64,000 nucleotides of DNA, from positions 41,381 through 105,380 of the forward strand of contig CANJJS010000007.1 in NCBI GenBank assembly GCA_947474705.1, given 5' to 3'. Shown here piece by piece: positions 1 to 8,985 of this stretch; positions within the stretch are counted from its first letter, which is position 1, and each line of letters starts with the position of its first letter. This stretch comes from Acetobacteraceae bacterium. Its GTDB lineage: Bacteria > Pseudomonadota > Alphaproteobacteria > Acetobacterales > Acetobacteraceae. The notes under the pieces were generated by a model that was not told the origin of the DNA, did not search any database, and saw only the letters and a program-made list of their open reading frames with translations. The position numbers were made by a program, and so were the translations under genes.

Positions 1-1
1 C

Positions 2-457
2 GAAAACTACCACGCGGGCAATCTCGACGCCGTCCGCGAAATGCTGCTGGACGATGCCACCATCGCCGGAGTCGCCGACGGCGGTGCCCATGTCGGCGTC
101 ATCTGCGACGCCAGCGCCCCCACCTTCCTGCTGACCCACTGGGCGCGCGACCGCAGCCGAGGCCCCGGCCTACCGCGCGAATTCCTGGTGAAAAAACACA
201 CACACGACACCGCCGCCGCCTACGGAATGCGCGACCGCGGCACGCTGCTCCCCGGCATGAAAGCCGACGTCAGCGTCATAGATTTCGAAAATCTCGCCTT
301 ACGCCATCCCGAAGTGATTTACGATCTTCCGGCCGGCGGCCGCCGCCTGATGCAACGCGCCACCGGCTACCGCCATGTCTTCGTAAGCGGCATCGAAACG
401 CTTCGAAACGACACCCATACCGGCGAACTGCCGGGCCGCCTGATCCGAGGCCGCTGA
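2..457 (+). CDS. N-acyl-D-amino-acid deacylase / amidohydrolase family 3, C-terminal part (5' end outside window)
   Basis: The frame is open from the first bases and ends at TGA 455-457, so only about 151 C-terminal residues are present; the track's ATG at 41 is internal. The DGGAHVG segment, the HTHDTAAAYGM-like stretch and the closing pattern of 'RGTLLPGMKADVSVIDF' are typical of the D-aminoacylase branch of the amidohydrolase superfamily, where the barrel is followed by a small beta-domain carrying this 'G.L.PG..AD..v.D' signature. Such enzymes hydrolyse N-acyl-D-amino acids or related amides. The next gene is a solute-binding protein 34 bp downstream on the same strand, which suggests an uptake-plus-hydrolysis unit. 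Substrate cannot be told from this fragment. Confidence 0.8.
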   Translation, partial: ENYHAGNLDAVREMLLDDATIAGVADGGAHVGVICDASAPTFLLTHWARDRSRGPGLPREFLVKKHTHDTAAAYGMRDRGTLLPGMKADVSVIDFENLALRHPEVIYDLPAGGRRLMQRATGYRHVFVSGIETLRNDTHTGELPGRLIRGR

Positions 458-491
458 CCGCCTATCGCGCCTGAGACCCCTGGAGAAGCCA

Positions 492-2081
492 ATGAAATTT
501 CCCCGATTTTCGGCGATCGTCGCGCTGGCCGTTTCGCTGTTCGCCTCCGTGGCCACCGCGCAGCAATCCGGCGGCATCCTGCGCCTGACCCATCGCGACA
601 GCCCCGCCAGCCTCTCGATCCACGAGGAAAGCACCAATTCCGTCGTGACCCCGATGATGGCCGTTTTTAACAATCTCGTCGTTTACGACCAGCATGTTCC
701 CCAGAACAGCCTCAACTCCATCGTCCCCGACCTCGCGGAATCCTGGTCGTGGAGCCCCGATAACACACGCCTGACCTTTAAACTCCGACAGGGCGTCCGC
801 TGGCACGACGGCCAGCCCTTCACGTCGAAAGATGTCCAGTGCACCTGGAATCTTCTCATCGGAAAATCCACCGAAAAACTCCGCCTGAACATCCGCGAGA
901 GCTGGTACCGGAACCTCTCGGAAATTACGGCGTCCGGGGATTGGGAAGTGACCTTCCACCTGAAGCGCCCGCAACCCGCTTTCATCGCCTTGCTCGCGGG
1001 CGGGTATTCCCCGGTCTACCCCTGCCACGTCCCACCCAACACGATGCGCACCAAACCGATTGGCACCGGCCCCTTCAAACTAACCGAATTCAAGGCGAAC
1101 GAATCGATCCGCCTGACGAAAAACCAGGATTATTGGAAGAAAGGCCTGCCTTACCTCGACGGCATCGAATATTCCATCATCACGAACCGTTCGACCGCCA
1201 TGCTGGCCTTCGCCTCCGACAAATTCGACGTGACCTTCCCCTTCGAGATTCCGGTCAACCTTGTCGCCGACATCAAGGCGCAGGCCCCCACCGCGATCTG
1301 CGAGGTCGCGACCAGCAATGTCAGCACCAACCTCCTGGTCAACAGCACCGCCGCGCCCTTCGACAATCCAGAGATCCGGCGCGCCATGGCCCTGGTGCTG
1401 GACCGCAAGGCCTTCATCGAGATCCTGTCGCAGGGACAGTACGACATCGGCGGCGCTCTGCTGCCGCCGCCGCAAGGCGTCTGGGGTCTGCCGCCGGAGA
1501 TCCTGAAAACAATCCCCGGCTACGGGCCCGATGTGGCGAAAAGCCGCGCCGAGGCGGCCGAGATCATGCGCAAACTCGGCTACGGCCCCACCAAAACCCT
1601 GAAAGTCAAAATCTCCACCCGGAACATTCCGCTCTATCGCGACCCCGCCGTCATCTTGATCGACCAGTTGAAATCCGCGTTCATCGAAGGCGAGCTGGAG
1701 GTCGTCGACACCGCCGTCTGGTTCGCGAAAATCGCCCGTAAGGATTTCTCCATCGGCCTCAATCTGACCGGCAGCGGCCTCGACGAGCCCGACCAGCAGT
1801 TTTTCGAAAACTACCTCTGCGGCTCCCAGCGCAATTATACCAGCTATTGCAACAAGGAGGTCGACGCCTTGATCGAGCGTCAGTCGATGGAAGCCGACCA
1901 GACCAAACGGCGGGCGATCGTCTGGGAGATCGACCGCCGTTTGCAAGAGGACGTCGCGCGGCCCGTCATCTATCACGGGAGGTCCGCGACCTGCTGGCAA
2001 CCGCGGGTGAAGAACATGACCATGATGGTCAACAGCATCTTCAACGGCTGGCGGTTCGAGGATGTTTGGCTGGCGAAATAG
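492..2081 (+). CDS. ABC transporter substrate-binding protein, family 5 (SBP_bac_5)
   Basis: A 529-residue protein with a clear Sec signal peptide (short basic start, hydrophobic core, cleavage near ATA-QQ at residues 23-24). The body follows the dipeptide/oligopeptide-binding family 5 plan: an early 'VYDQHVP' region, 'LAESWSWSPDN', 'FKLRQGVRWHDGQPF' and 'NPEIRRAMALVLDR'. It should bind a peptide-like or other amphipathic solute in the periplasm and hand it to an ABC permease. The start is supported by GGAGA eight bases upstream. No permease or ATPase gene adjoins it, so it must share a transporter encoded elsewhere or act alone. It probably forms a unit with the deacylase fragment upstream. 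Confidence 0.9.
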   Translation: MKFPRFSAIVALAVSLFASVATAQQSGGILRLTHRDSPASLSIHEESTNSVVTPMMAVFNNLVVYDQHVPQNSLNSIVPDLAESWSWSPDNTRLTFKLRQGVRWHDGQPFTSKDVQCTWNLLIGKSTEKLRLNIRESWYRNLSEITASGDWEVTFHLKRPQPAFIALLAGGYSPVYPCHVPPNTMRTKPIGTGPFKLTEFKANESIRLTKNQDYWKKGLPYLDGIEYSIITNRSTAMLAFASDKFDVTFPFEIPVNLVADIKAQAPTAICEVATSNVSTNLLVNSTAAPFDNPEIRRAMALVLDRKAFIEILSQGQYDIGGALLPPPQGVWGLPPEILKTIPGYGPDVAKSRAEAAEIMRKLGYGPTKTLKVKISTRNIPLYRDPAVILIDQLKSAFIEGELEVVDTAVWFAKIARKDFSIGLNLTGSGLDEPDQQFFENYLCGSQRNYTSYCNKEVDALIERQSMEADQTKRRAIVWEIDRRLQEDVARPVIYHGRSATCWQPRVKNMTMMVNSIFNGWRFEDVWLAK

Positions 2082-2087
2082 CGCGCG

Positions 2088-3104
2088 TCAACTTCCGTCC
2101 TTCTCCCACATATTGTCCCAGAACAGGTCCTTCCAACTGTCCGGCTTGCTCTTCAGGGTCCCCGCCGCGTGCATGAAATCGGCGTATTTCTTCATGCCGC
2201 GGGGGACGGAGCTGTAGCGCATCTGTTTCGGATCGACGATCATCGCCTCGATCCAGCTAACATCGCGCTTTTGCGGCTCCCGCGCGACATAGATTTTCGC
2301 CGCCTCGCGAGGATTATCGCGAATGAAACCAAATGCTTCCTCGAACGCCGCCGCCGCCGCGTCGTAAACTTTGCGGTTCCCCTCGCGGAATCGCGCGCTG
2401 GCATACATCACCGCGACCGAAGATCCCGGATCGAGATAATCGTCGGAATTCATCACCAGATGAACTTTTCCCGATTCCATTTCCTCGACGCTGAACGGCA
2501 GGATCGCCGCATGCGTTTTGACTTCCGACGATCCGCTCAACAACATCGCCATCGCATCCGGGTTCGACATCGGCACCAGATGCGAATCCAACCGGAACCG
2601 CTGATCCCAGCCCCATTCCTTCGCCGCGGCCATCTGGATCGCGATTGCCTGCGCCGTGATTTTAATGCCGCTGAGCGCGATACGATCGTTCGGCCCGAAA
2701 TCGCGAATTGAACGGATTTTCGGATCGGTGCTCAACAGCAAGATCGGCCCGCCGGACAGCGGAGTCATCGCCCGGACCCGCTGCGCGCCGCGCGTCTTGT
2801 CCCACAAAACGAATGCGTTTCCGAAACCGCCCATCGCGAGGTCCGCGTCCCCCGCCAGCAACACATCGCTGCTGGACGGCCCGCTGGCCATGTGAACAAT
2901 GCTCGTTTTGATCTCGCCGAGCCCCGCGGCGGTGGCGTGTTTTTGGATCAATCCGCGGTCGACGGCGACGTAAACCGGCAAATACGCCAGCCCGTACGGC
3001 ATCACGATCCGCACCTGATTGCCATCGGCCCGCGCGCCCGCCGACAGGCCCAGGCCGATCGCCAACAATATGGCCATCAGCCATCGCCGTCCAATGCTTC
3101 GCAT
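2088..3104 (-). CDS. NMT1/THI5-like (nitrate/sulfonate/taurine type) periplasmic substrate-binding protein
   Basis: I shortened the track ORF to the ATG at 3104, which gives 338 residues, because GGAGGGAAG precedes that codon and the protein then begins with a good signal peptide (MRSIGRRWLMAILLAIGLGL, cleaved after ARA). The mature part fits the NMT1/TauA/SsuA-like fold, with 'YLPVYVAVDRGLIQKH' and 'DVLLAGDADLAMGGFG' where this family binds its ligand. Likely role: periplasmic capture of a small anionic or aromatic solute. It is convergent with the preceding family 5 binding protein (6 bp between stops) and divergent from the monooxygenase at 3284. No membrane component is next to it. Confidence 0.85.
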   Translation of the reverse strand: MRSIGRRWLMAILLAIGLGLSAGARADGNQVRIVMPYGLAYLPVYVAVDRGLIQKHATAAGLGEIKTSIVHMASGPSSSDVLLAGDADLAMGGFGNAFVLWDKTRGAQRVRAMTPLSGGPILLLSTDPKIRSIRDFGPNDRIALSGIKITAQAIAIQMAAAKEWGWDQRFRLDSHLVPMSNPDAMAMLLSGSSEVKTHAAILPFSVEEMESGKVHLVMNSDDYLDPGSSVAVMYASARFREGNRKVYDAAAAAFEEAFGFIRDNPREAAKIYVAREPQKRDVSWIEAMIVDPKQMRYSSVPRGMKKYADFMHAAGTLKSKPDSWKDLFWDNMWEKDGS

Positions 3105-3283
3105 GTCTCTTCCCTCCGCGTTCCCGGCGCAGTGTAACCCCCATGCGCGCGCCGCGGGAAGCCGCTGGGACCCATGCCTTGCGGGCAGGCCATTCGCGGG
3201 GTAGTTTCTCGTACCAGCCGGTAACCCGGCGACAGCAATCCGCGCCGCGCGAACCTCGCGCACCGCCAACGGGAGAAAACATC

Positions 3284-4927
3284 GTGCCAGACACAGGCGT
3301 ATTGCCGGAACGCGTCAACGCGGGCGACGTGGAAACCTACGACGCGATCGTCATTGGGGCCGGCATTTCCGGCATGTACATGCTCTACCGCCTGCGCGAA
3401 CTCGGCATGAAAACCAAGGTGTTCGAGGCCGGCACCGGAGTCGGCGGCACCTGGTACTGGAACCGCTATCCCGGCGCCCGTTTCGATTCCGAAAGCTGGA
3501 CCTACGGCTATTCCTTCTCCAAGGATCTGATGCAGGAGTGGGACTGGAAAGAACATTTCTCGCCTCAGCCCGACACGCTGGAATATCTCAACCTTGTCGC
3601 CGATAAATTCGATTTGCGTCAGGATATCCAGTTCCAGACCACCATTTCCGCCGCGCACTGGGATCAGGCCGCGAATCAGTGGACTGTCACGACGGATAAG
3701 GGCCAGAAGGCGAAGTCGCGCTTTCTGTTCACCGCCATCGGCATCCTGTCCGCCTACACACTCCCCAAAATTCCGGGCCGCGACAGCTTCAAGGGGCCCG
3801 CCTATCACCCGGCGCGCTGGCCGCACACGCCCGTCGATTTCACCGGCAAGCGCGTTGGCATCATCGGCACTGGCGCCACCGCCATCCAGGCCATCCCGGA
3901 AATCGCCAAACAAGCGAAACAACTGACCGTCTTTCAGCGCCGCCCCAACTGGGCCGCCCCTTTGCACAACGCCAAAATCTCCAAACAGGAGATGGAAGAC
4001 ATCAAATCTCGTTACGAAGAGATCTACGCCCACTGCGCCACCACCCCCGGCTGGTTCATCCATCAGGCGGACCAGCGCAAAACCCTCGAAGTCCCGCCCG
4101 CCGAACGCGAGGCTTTCTGGGAAAAACTCTACGGCGAACCCGGCTTCGGCATCTGGATGGGCAATTTCCGCGATATCCTCACCAGCGAGGAAGCCAACGC
4201 CGCCATCACCGCCTATATCGCCAAGAAAATCCGCCAGCGAGTCAACGACCCGAAAGTCGCGGATAAGCTGATCCCCAAAGATCACGGCTTCGGCACGCGC
4301 CGGGTGCCCCTGGAAAGCGGCTATTTCGAAACCTATAACCGCGACAACGTGACCTTGGTCGATACGCTCGTGGACGAACCCATCGAGTGCATCACGCCCA
4401 ACGGCATCAAAACCGCCAAACAGGAACACGAGTTCGACATCCTCATCTATGCCACCGGCTTCGACGGCGTCACCGGCGCCTTCGACCGCATGGACATCCG
4501 CGGCAAAGACGGCCTCGAACTCAAGAACGCCTGGGCTGAAACCCCCCGCACCTATCTTGGCATGCTCGCCGAGGGCTTCCCGAACATGCTCATGGTCCTG
4601 GGCCCGCACACCGCCCGCGGCAACATCCCACAGGCGATTTCCCACAGCGTCGAGTTCCAGGCGGGCATGCTGAAACACATGCTCGACAACAACCTGACAC
4701 ATGTGGAAACCCGGCCCGAACAGGTCGACGAGTGGACCGCCACCGTCATCAAAGCGGGCGAGGCACTCCTCTCCTCGAAAGTCGACTCCTGGCAAAACGG
4801 CGTCAACCGTAACGTCGAAGGCCGCACCGTCCGCCGCGTTCTCGGTTACAACGGCAACGCCGGACATTTCCGCCGCGTGACCGACGAAGTGGCCAAAGGC
4901 GGCTATAAGGAATTCTCGTTCCAGTAG
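3284..4927 (+). CDS. Baeyer-Villiger-type flavin monooxygenase (cyclohexanone/phenylacetone monooxygenase-like)
   Basis: Start set at GTG 3284, preceded by GGGAG, rather than the track start at 3143 that runs through the divergent promoter region; this gives 547 residues. The FAD-binding GAGISG lies at residues 25-30 and the NADPH-binding GTGATA near residue 190. Between them FKGPAYHPARWP (about 169-180) is an exact match to the Baeyer-Villiger fingerprint FxGxxxHxxxW[PD]. The enzyme should insert oxygen next to a carbonyl, turning ketones into esters or lactones with NADPH and O2. It heads a tight operon with an EamA exporter (31 bp gap) and a CoA-transferase (15 bp gap). It is a close paralogue of the product of 7078-8724. 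Confidence 0.92.
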   Translation: MPDTGVLPERVNAGDVETYDAIVIGAGISGMYMLYRLRELGMKTKVFEAGTGVGGTWYWNRYPGARFDSESWTYGYSFSKDLMQEWDWKEHFSPQPDTLEYLNLVADKFDLRQDIQFQTTISAAHWDQAANQWTVTTDKGQKAKSRFLFTAIGILSAYTLPKIPGRDSFKGPAYHPARWPHTPVDFTGKRVGIIGTGATAIQAIPEIAKQAKQLTVFQRRPNWAAPLHNAKISKQEMEDIKSRYEEIYAHCATTPGWFIHQADQRKTLEVPPAEREAFWEKLYGEPGFGIWMGNFRDILTSEEANAAITAYIAKKIRQRVNDPKVADKLIPKDHGFGTRRVPLESGYFETYNRDNVTLVDTLVDEPIECITPNGIKTAKQEHEFDILIYATGFDGVTGAFDRMDIRGKDGLELKNAWAETPRTYLGMLAEGFPNMLMVLGPHTARGNIPQAISHSVEFQAGMLKHMLDNNLTHVETRPEQVDEWTATVIKAGEALLSSKVDSWQNGVNRNVEGRTVRRVLGYNGNAGHFRRVTDEVAKGGYKEFSFQ

Positions 4928-4958
4928 TGTCCGACACAAGAAACGGACCGGCGGACGC

Positions 4959-5852
4959 GTGAAAACCCTCGCGCCCGCCGCCCGCCACGACCGCCTCGCG
5001 CAGGCGATCGGGCTGATGTGCATATATGTCGGCCTGATCGTCTACGTGAACGCATGCGGCAAGGTGATGGCCGAATCGTTTCATCCTTTCGAGGTCACGC
5101 TGTTCCGCCACGGCATAGCCTTCCTCTGGATGCTGATCCTGTTCGCCCCCCGCCACGGCCCGCGCATTCTGATCCCGCAACGGCCGGGCACCCAAATTTT
5201 CCGCGGCCTCTGCGGCATCGCTTCGTCGCTGTTCTATTTCACCGGCCTGATGCAAATGTCGCTCGCGACCGCCGCCGCCATCAGCTTCTCCACCCCACTT
5301 ATCGTCGCCGGCCTTTCCGGCCCCATGCTCGGCGAGAAAGTCGGCCTCCACCGTTGGCTCGCCATCGCCGCGGGCTTCGCCGGCACACTCATCATCGTCC
5401 GTCCCGGCGGCGGCATCGGGCAATGGTCCGCGCTGCTGCTGGTGGGCAGCGCCATTTGTTCCGCCATGTACCAACTGCTCACCCGCCGCCTGGCCGGGCA
5501 GGACCGCGCCGAAACGACCAACATCTGGTCGGGCATGGTCGGCACGACAGCGGTCTTGATCATGTCGCCATTTTTCTTCGAATGGCCCATCCATTGGCAC
5601 CACTGGGCGCTTTTTCTCTCCATGGGCATGATCGGCGGCAGCGCCCATTATCTCCTCACCAAAGCCTTCGAGCGCGGGCCCGCCGCGCTCCTCTCCCCGT
5701 TCAATTATCTTCAACTTCTGGGCGCCACGCTGACCGGCTACGTGCTCTACGGCAGTCTCCCGGACCGCTGGACCTGGATCGGCGCCGCGGTCATCGTCGG
5801 CGCCGGACTCTACATCGCGCGGCGGGAAAACCGCCCGCGCCCCACATCCTGA
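4959..5852 (+). CDS. EamA/DMT-family transporter
   Basis: A 297-residue integral membrane protein starting at GTG 4959, with about ten hydrophobic segments and the internal duplication expected of EamA (DUF6) transporters. Recognisable family features are 'EVTLFRHGIAFLWMLILF' in the first repeat and 'GPAALLSPFNYLQLLGATLTGYVLYG' near the end of the second. Members move metabolites across the inner membrane, usually outward, and the substrate cannot be read from sequence. It lies in the middle of the monooxygenase/CoA-transferase operon, so export or exchange of a pathway intermediate is a reasonable guess. Confidence 0.85.
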   Translation: MKTLAPAARHDRLAQAIGLMCIYVGLIVYVNACGKVMAESFHPFEVTLFRHGIAFLWMLILFAPRHGPRILIPQRPGTQIFRGLCGIASSLFYFTGLMQMSLATAAAISFSTPLIVAGLSGPMLGEKVGLHRWLAIAAGFAGTLIIVRPGGGIGQWSALLLVGSAICSAMYQLLTRRLAGQDRAETTNIWSGMVGTTAVLIMSPFFFEWPIHWHHWALFLSMGMIGGSAHYLLTKAFERGPAALLSPFNYLQLLGATLTGYVLYGSLPDRWTWIGAAVIVGAGLYIARRENRPRPTS

Positions 5853-5867
5853 CACGGAGCGGCCGAC

Positions 5868-7076
5868 ATGACCCAGGCTTTCGCCAACGTGAAAATCATC
5901 GATTTCTCGCAGGTCTTCGCGGGACCCTTCGCCACCATGCAATTGGCGTTGTTGGGTGCCGATGTCATCAAAATCGAGGAACCGGTCCTTGGCGACCAAT
6001 GCCGCGGCATCGGCGCCGACAACGACATCGGCCGCGCCGGCATGCCGCCTTTCTTCCTCGCCATGAACGCCAATAAACGTTCCATGACTCTCGACCTGAA
6101 ACACCCCGGCGCCAAGGAGGTCATTGCCCGCCTCGTGAAAGACGCCGACGTCGTCGTCCAAAACTTCCGCCCAGGAGTCATCGATCGCCTGGGCTTTGGC
6201 TACGAGGCCATGAAGGCCATCAAACCAAATCTCATCTATTGTTCCGTTTCCGGCTACGGCCAGACCGGTCCGTCCTCCGCCGCCCCCGCCTATGACGGCG
6301 CCATCCAGGCCACCTCCGGAATGATGTCCGTGACCGGATATCCCGAGAATGGACCAACGCGCGTCGGCTTCACCGTCGTCGATCTCGGCACCGCCGTCAT
6401 GGCCGCCTTCGCCATCGCCGGCGCGCTCTACCGCCGCGCCACGACGGGCGAGGGCCAGCATCTCGACGTCTCCATGCTCGACACGTCCCTGGCCCTGATG
6501 TCGCCGCTGGTTTCCACCTTTCTGAACACTGGCGTCGCGCCCGCGCTCGTCGGCAATGGCTCCGTTGTGAAACTCCCGACGACCGGATCGTTCGAAACGA
6601 AAGGCGGCGGCGGAATTCTGCTCAGCGCCATGACCGACAAACAATGGGCCGGCATTACCCGCGCCATCGAACGCCCCGATCTCCTCGCCGATTCCCGTTT
6701 CGCATCAGTCGACGGGCGCCGCGACCATTACGAGCTGATCAGACCGGAACTGATGACAGCATTCGCCACCAACACCGCCGAATATTGGGAAAAACGCCTG
6801 AACGGGGAGGGCGTGCCGGGTTCCGCTATCCGCACCATCCCGGAAGTTCTGGAACATGAACAGGTGGCGCACCGCGAAGTAATTGGGAGAATTTCGGGGG
6901 CGGCGGGGGTGGATCGCGAAATCGGCCTCGTCACATCCGGATTCTCCGCCGGCCCCGACGGTCCCGCGATCGCCTCGCCGCCACCTGGAAAAGGCGAGCA
7001 CACCGATGCCATTTTGCGAGAAGCGGGATATACCGTCGCGGAGATCGCCACTCTCCGCGACAGCGGCGCGTTATAA
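5868..7076 (+). CDS. Family III (CaiB/BaiF-type) acyl-CoA transferase
   Basis: A 402-residue protein that opens with 'VKIIDFSQVFAGPFATMQLALLGADVIKIE', the standard start of family III CoA-transferases. The segments 'NANKRSMTLDLKHPGAKEV' and 'GYGQTGPSSAAPAYDGAIQA' follow; the Asp in AYDGAIQA is at the place of the catalytic aspartate in formyl-CoA transferase. It should move CoA between an acyl-CoA and a free carboxylic acid without ATP. It is last in the monooxygenase operon, so it may activate the acid released after Baeyer-Villiger oxidation and ester cleavage. Its stop lies one base from the stop of the convergent monooxygenase gene. Confidence 0.92.
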   Translation: MTQAFANVKIIDFSQVFAGPFATMQLALLGADVIKIEEPVLGDQCRGIGADNDIGRAGMPPFFLAMNANKRSMTLDLKHPGAKEVIARLVKDADVVVQNFRPGVIDRLGFGYEAMKAIKPNLIYCSVSGYGQTGPSSAAPAYDGAIQATSGMMSVTGYPENGPTRVGFTVVDLGTAVMAAFAIAGALYRRATTGEGQHLDVSMLDTSLALMSPLVSTFLNTGVAPALVGNGSVVKLPTTGSFETKGGGGILLSAMTDKQWAGITRAIERPDLLADSRFASVDGRRDHYELIRPELMTAFATNTAEYWEKRLNGEGVPGSAIRTIPEVLEHEQVAHREVIGRISGAAGVDREIGLVTSGFSAGPDGPAIASPPPGKGEHTDAILREAGYTVAEIATLRDSGAL

Positions 7077-7077
7077 G

Positions 7078-8724
7078 CTACCGCAAAACCATCCCGCTAT
7101 ATCCACCCGCGACCACGGCGTCGCACCGCGCCCGATACTGCGGTGCGCCGCCCTGATATTGCAGGACCCGCCGGACATTCTTGCCATCGACGTTGGTGTT
7201 GATTCCCGTCAACCAGGAATCGACCTTGGTATAAAGCATGCCCGATGCGAGTTCCTCGACATGTTTCGACCAGTCCGCCTCGGCCTCTGTCGTCGGTTCG
7301 AACCGTGTCACCCCCTTCTCATGGGCGTAACGCACCAAATCCGAGATCCAGTCCACGTTCTGCTCGATACAGCGTGGAATATTGCACCGCGTGGAGGCAT
7401 TGTGCGGCCCAACGATTGTCAGAAGATTCGGAAATCCAGAGGACATCAGGCCAAGATATGTCTTTGGCCCATCCGCCCAATGCTCCGTCAATAATCGCCC
7501 GCCTGTGCCGCGAATCGCGATCCGGTCGAAGGCGCCGGTGACCGCGTCGAATCCCGTGGCATAGACGATCATGTCGAAGGCGCGCTCGCCGGCGCTGGTG
7601 CGAATGCCGGCCTCCGTGATCGTCTCGATCGGTGTTTCCCGCGTGTCGACGAGATGCACGTTGGGCAGATTGTAAACCTCGTAATACCCGGTTTCCTGCG
7701 GCACCCGCCGCGTGCCAAATCCATGACATTTTGGAATCAGCTTTTCCCCCGTCGCGGGGTCCTTCACCCGCTGCCGGATCTTCCGCGCCACGAATTCGCT
7801 GAACAGCGCGTTGGCCTTGGGATCGGTCAGCATGTCCCGGAAATTCGCCATCCAGATACTGAAACCCGGCTCGGCGTATAACTTCTCCCAGAACGCCTCG
7901 CGCTCCTCGTCGCTGACCTCGAAGGTGCCGCGGGGATCGGTGTTATGAATATAACATCCCGGCGTTTGCCGCAGCAGCTCGAACATCGCGGGATAATTGG
8001 CCTTGATCGCCGCCTGCTCCGCGTCGCCGATCTTCCGGTTATGCAACGGCGTGCACCAGTTCGGTGTCCGTTGATACACGGTCAACTCGCCCACCAAAGG
8101 CGCGATCGTCTGGATCACCTGTACGCCGGTCGCGCCGGTGCCGATCACCGCGACCTTTTTCCCGGCGAAATCGACATCCTCATGCGGCCAGCGATAGGTG
8201 TGAAACGACCGCCCCTTGAAACGATCGAGCCCAGGAAGCCGAGGCAGCGTATCCGCGGACAGTGGACCGACGGCCGTGATCAGAAACCGCGCGTTGTAAC
8301 GTTCGCCGTCGTCCAGCGTCACCGTCCAGCGCCGTGCCGTCTCGTCGAAATCGGCGGCTTTGACCCGGCTGTCGCACTGGATGTCGCGCCGCAAATCGAA
8401 CCTGTCCACGACATGGTTCAGATAACGTTGCGTTTCCGGCTGTGGCGAGAAATGCTCGCTCCAGTTCCACTCCTTCAGAAGTTCTTCCGAGAACGCGTAA
8501 CCATAGGTGTAGCTCTCGGAATCGAAGCGCGCGCCCGGGTACCGGTTCCAATACCAGGTCCCGCCCACGCCACCGCCGGTTTCGAACACCCGGACCGACA
8601 GGCCAAGCGCGCGCAGGCGGTAAAGCTGATAAATTCCCGCGATGCCCGCGCCAATCACGATTGCATCGAAGGACCGCGCGCCAGAGGTCTTGTTTCCGGC
8701 GGCGGCCGTCGCGGTATCCAACAT
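7078..8724 (-). CDS. Baeyer-Villiger-type flavin monooxygenase, second copy
   Basis: Start placed at ATG 8724 (GGGAAAG just upstream), giving 548 residues; the track's longer start is not needed. GAGIAG for FAD, the exact Baeyer-Villiger fingerprint FKGRSFHTYRWP near residue 168, and GTGATGVQ for NADPH are all present. It matches the product of 3284-4927 along its length (for example HFSPQPETQRYLN against HFSPQPDTLEYLN), so the two are paralogues, perhaps with different ketone preference. The gene is convergent with the CoA-transferase and follows a possible 55-codon ORF by 23 bp. Confidence 0.92.
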   Translation of the reverse strand: MLDTATAAAGNKTSGARSFDAIVIGAGIAGIYQLYRLRALGLSVRVFETGGGVGGTWYWNRYPGARFDSESYTYGYAFSEELLKEWNWSEHFSPQPETQRYLNHVVDRFDLRRDIQCDSRVKAADFDETARRWTVTLDDGERYNARFLITAVGPLSADTLPRLPGLDRFKGRSFHTYRWPHEDVDFAGKKVAVIGTGATGVQVIQTIAPLVGELTVYQRTPNWCTPLHNRKIGDAEQAAIKANYPAMFELLRQTPGCYIHNTDPRGTFEVSDEEREAFWEKLYAEPGFSIWMANFRDMLTDPKANALFSEFVARKIRQRVKDPATGEKLIPKCHGFGTRRVPQETGYYEVYNLPNVHLVDTRETPIETITEAGIRTSAGERAFDMIVYATGFDAVTGAFDRIAIRGTGGRLLTEHWADGPKTYLGLMSSGFPNLLTIVGPHNASTRCNIPRCIEQNVDWISDLVRYAHEKGVTRFEPTTEAEADWSKHVEELASGMLYTKVDSWLTGINTNVDGKNVRRVLQYQGGAPQYRARCDAVVAGGYSGMVLR

Positions 8725-8747
8725 ATTCAAACTTTCCCGTTCCGTTT

Positions 8748-8915
8748 TCAGGCCGGCAGCGCCGGCGCGATGTAGCCAGGTTGAACCGCCTTGATCGGCA
8801 AGGCGATATATTTCGAGTAAATGCGGCTCCGCGTCAGCCCGCCGCCCATGAACCCCAGGTCTTCTTGCGCCGTCCGCTTCCACATGTTGGACATTTCGCC
8901 GGCGGCGTCGTTCAT
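8748..8915 (-). CDS. Possible 55-residue small protein upstream of the monooxygenase
   Basis: The reading frame MNDAAGEMSNMWKRTAQEDL... starts at ATG 8915 with GAGGA eight to nine bases upstream and ends 23 bp before the monooxygenase start on the same strand. It has a balanced, non-shadow-like composition (Tyr, Met, Gly, Ile) and a hydrophobic C-terminal half. I recognise no family. It may be a co-transcribed accessory peptide or a chance ORF; conservation in front of related monooxygenase genes would decide. Confidence 0.35.
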   Translation of the reverse strand: MNDAAGEMSNMWKRTAQEDLGFMGGGLTRSRIYSKYIALPIKAVQPGYIAPALPA

Positions 8916-8985
8916 CGCGGGGGTCCTCGGGTGTCGTTCTCGCCGCGATTGAGCGTGTTTCGCCGTTCGAGGCAAGACGGGCAGG

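Noticed and set aside
3077-5023. 648-codon minus-strand ORF
   Set aside because: Antisense shadow of the first monooxygenase gene.
4803-6644. 613-codon minus-strand ORF
   Set aside because: Antisense shadow of the EamA and CoA-transferase genes.
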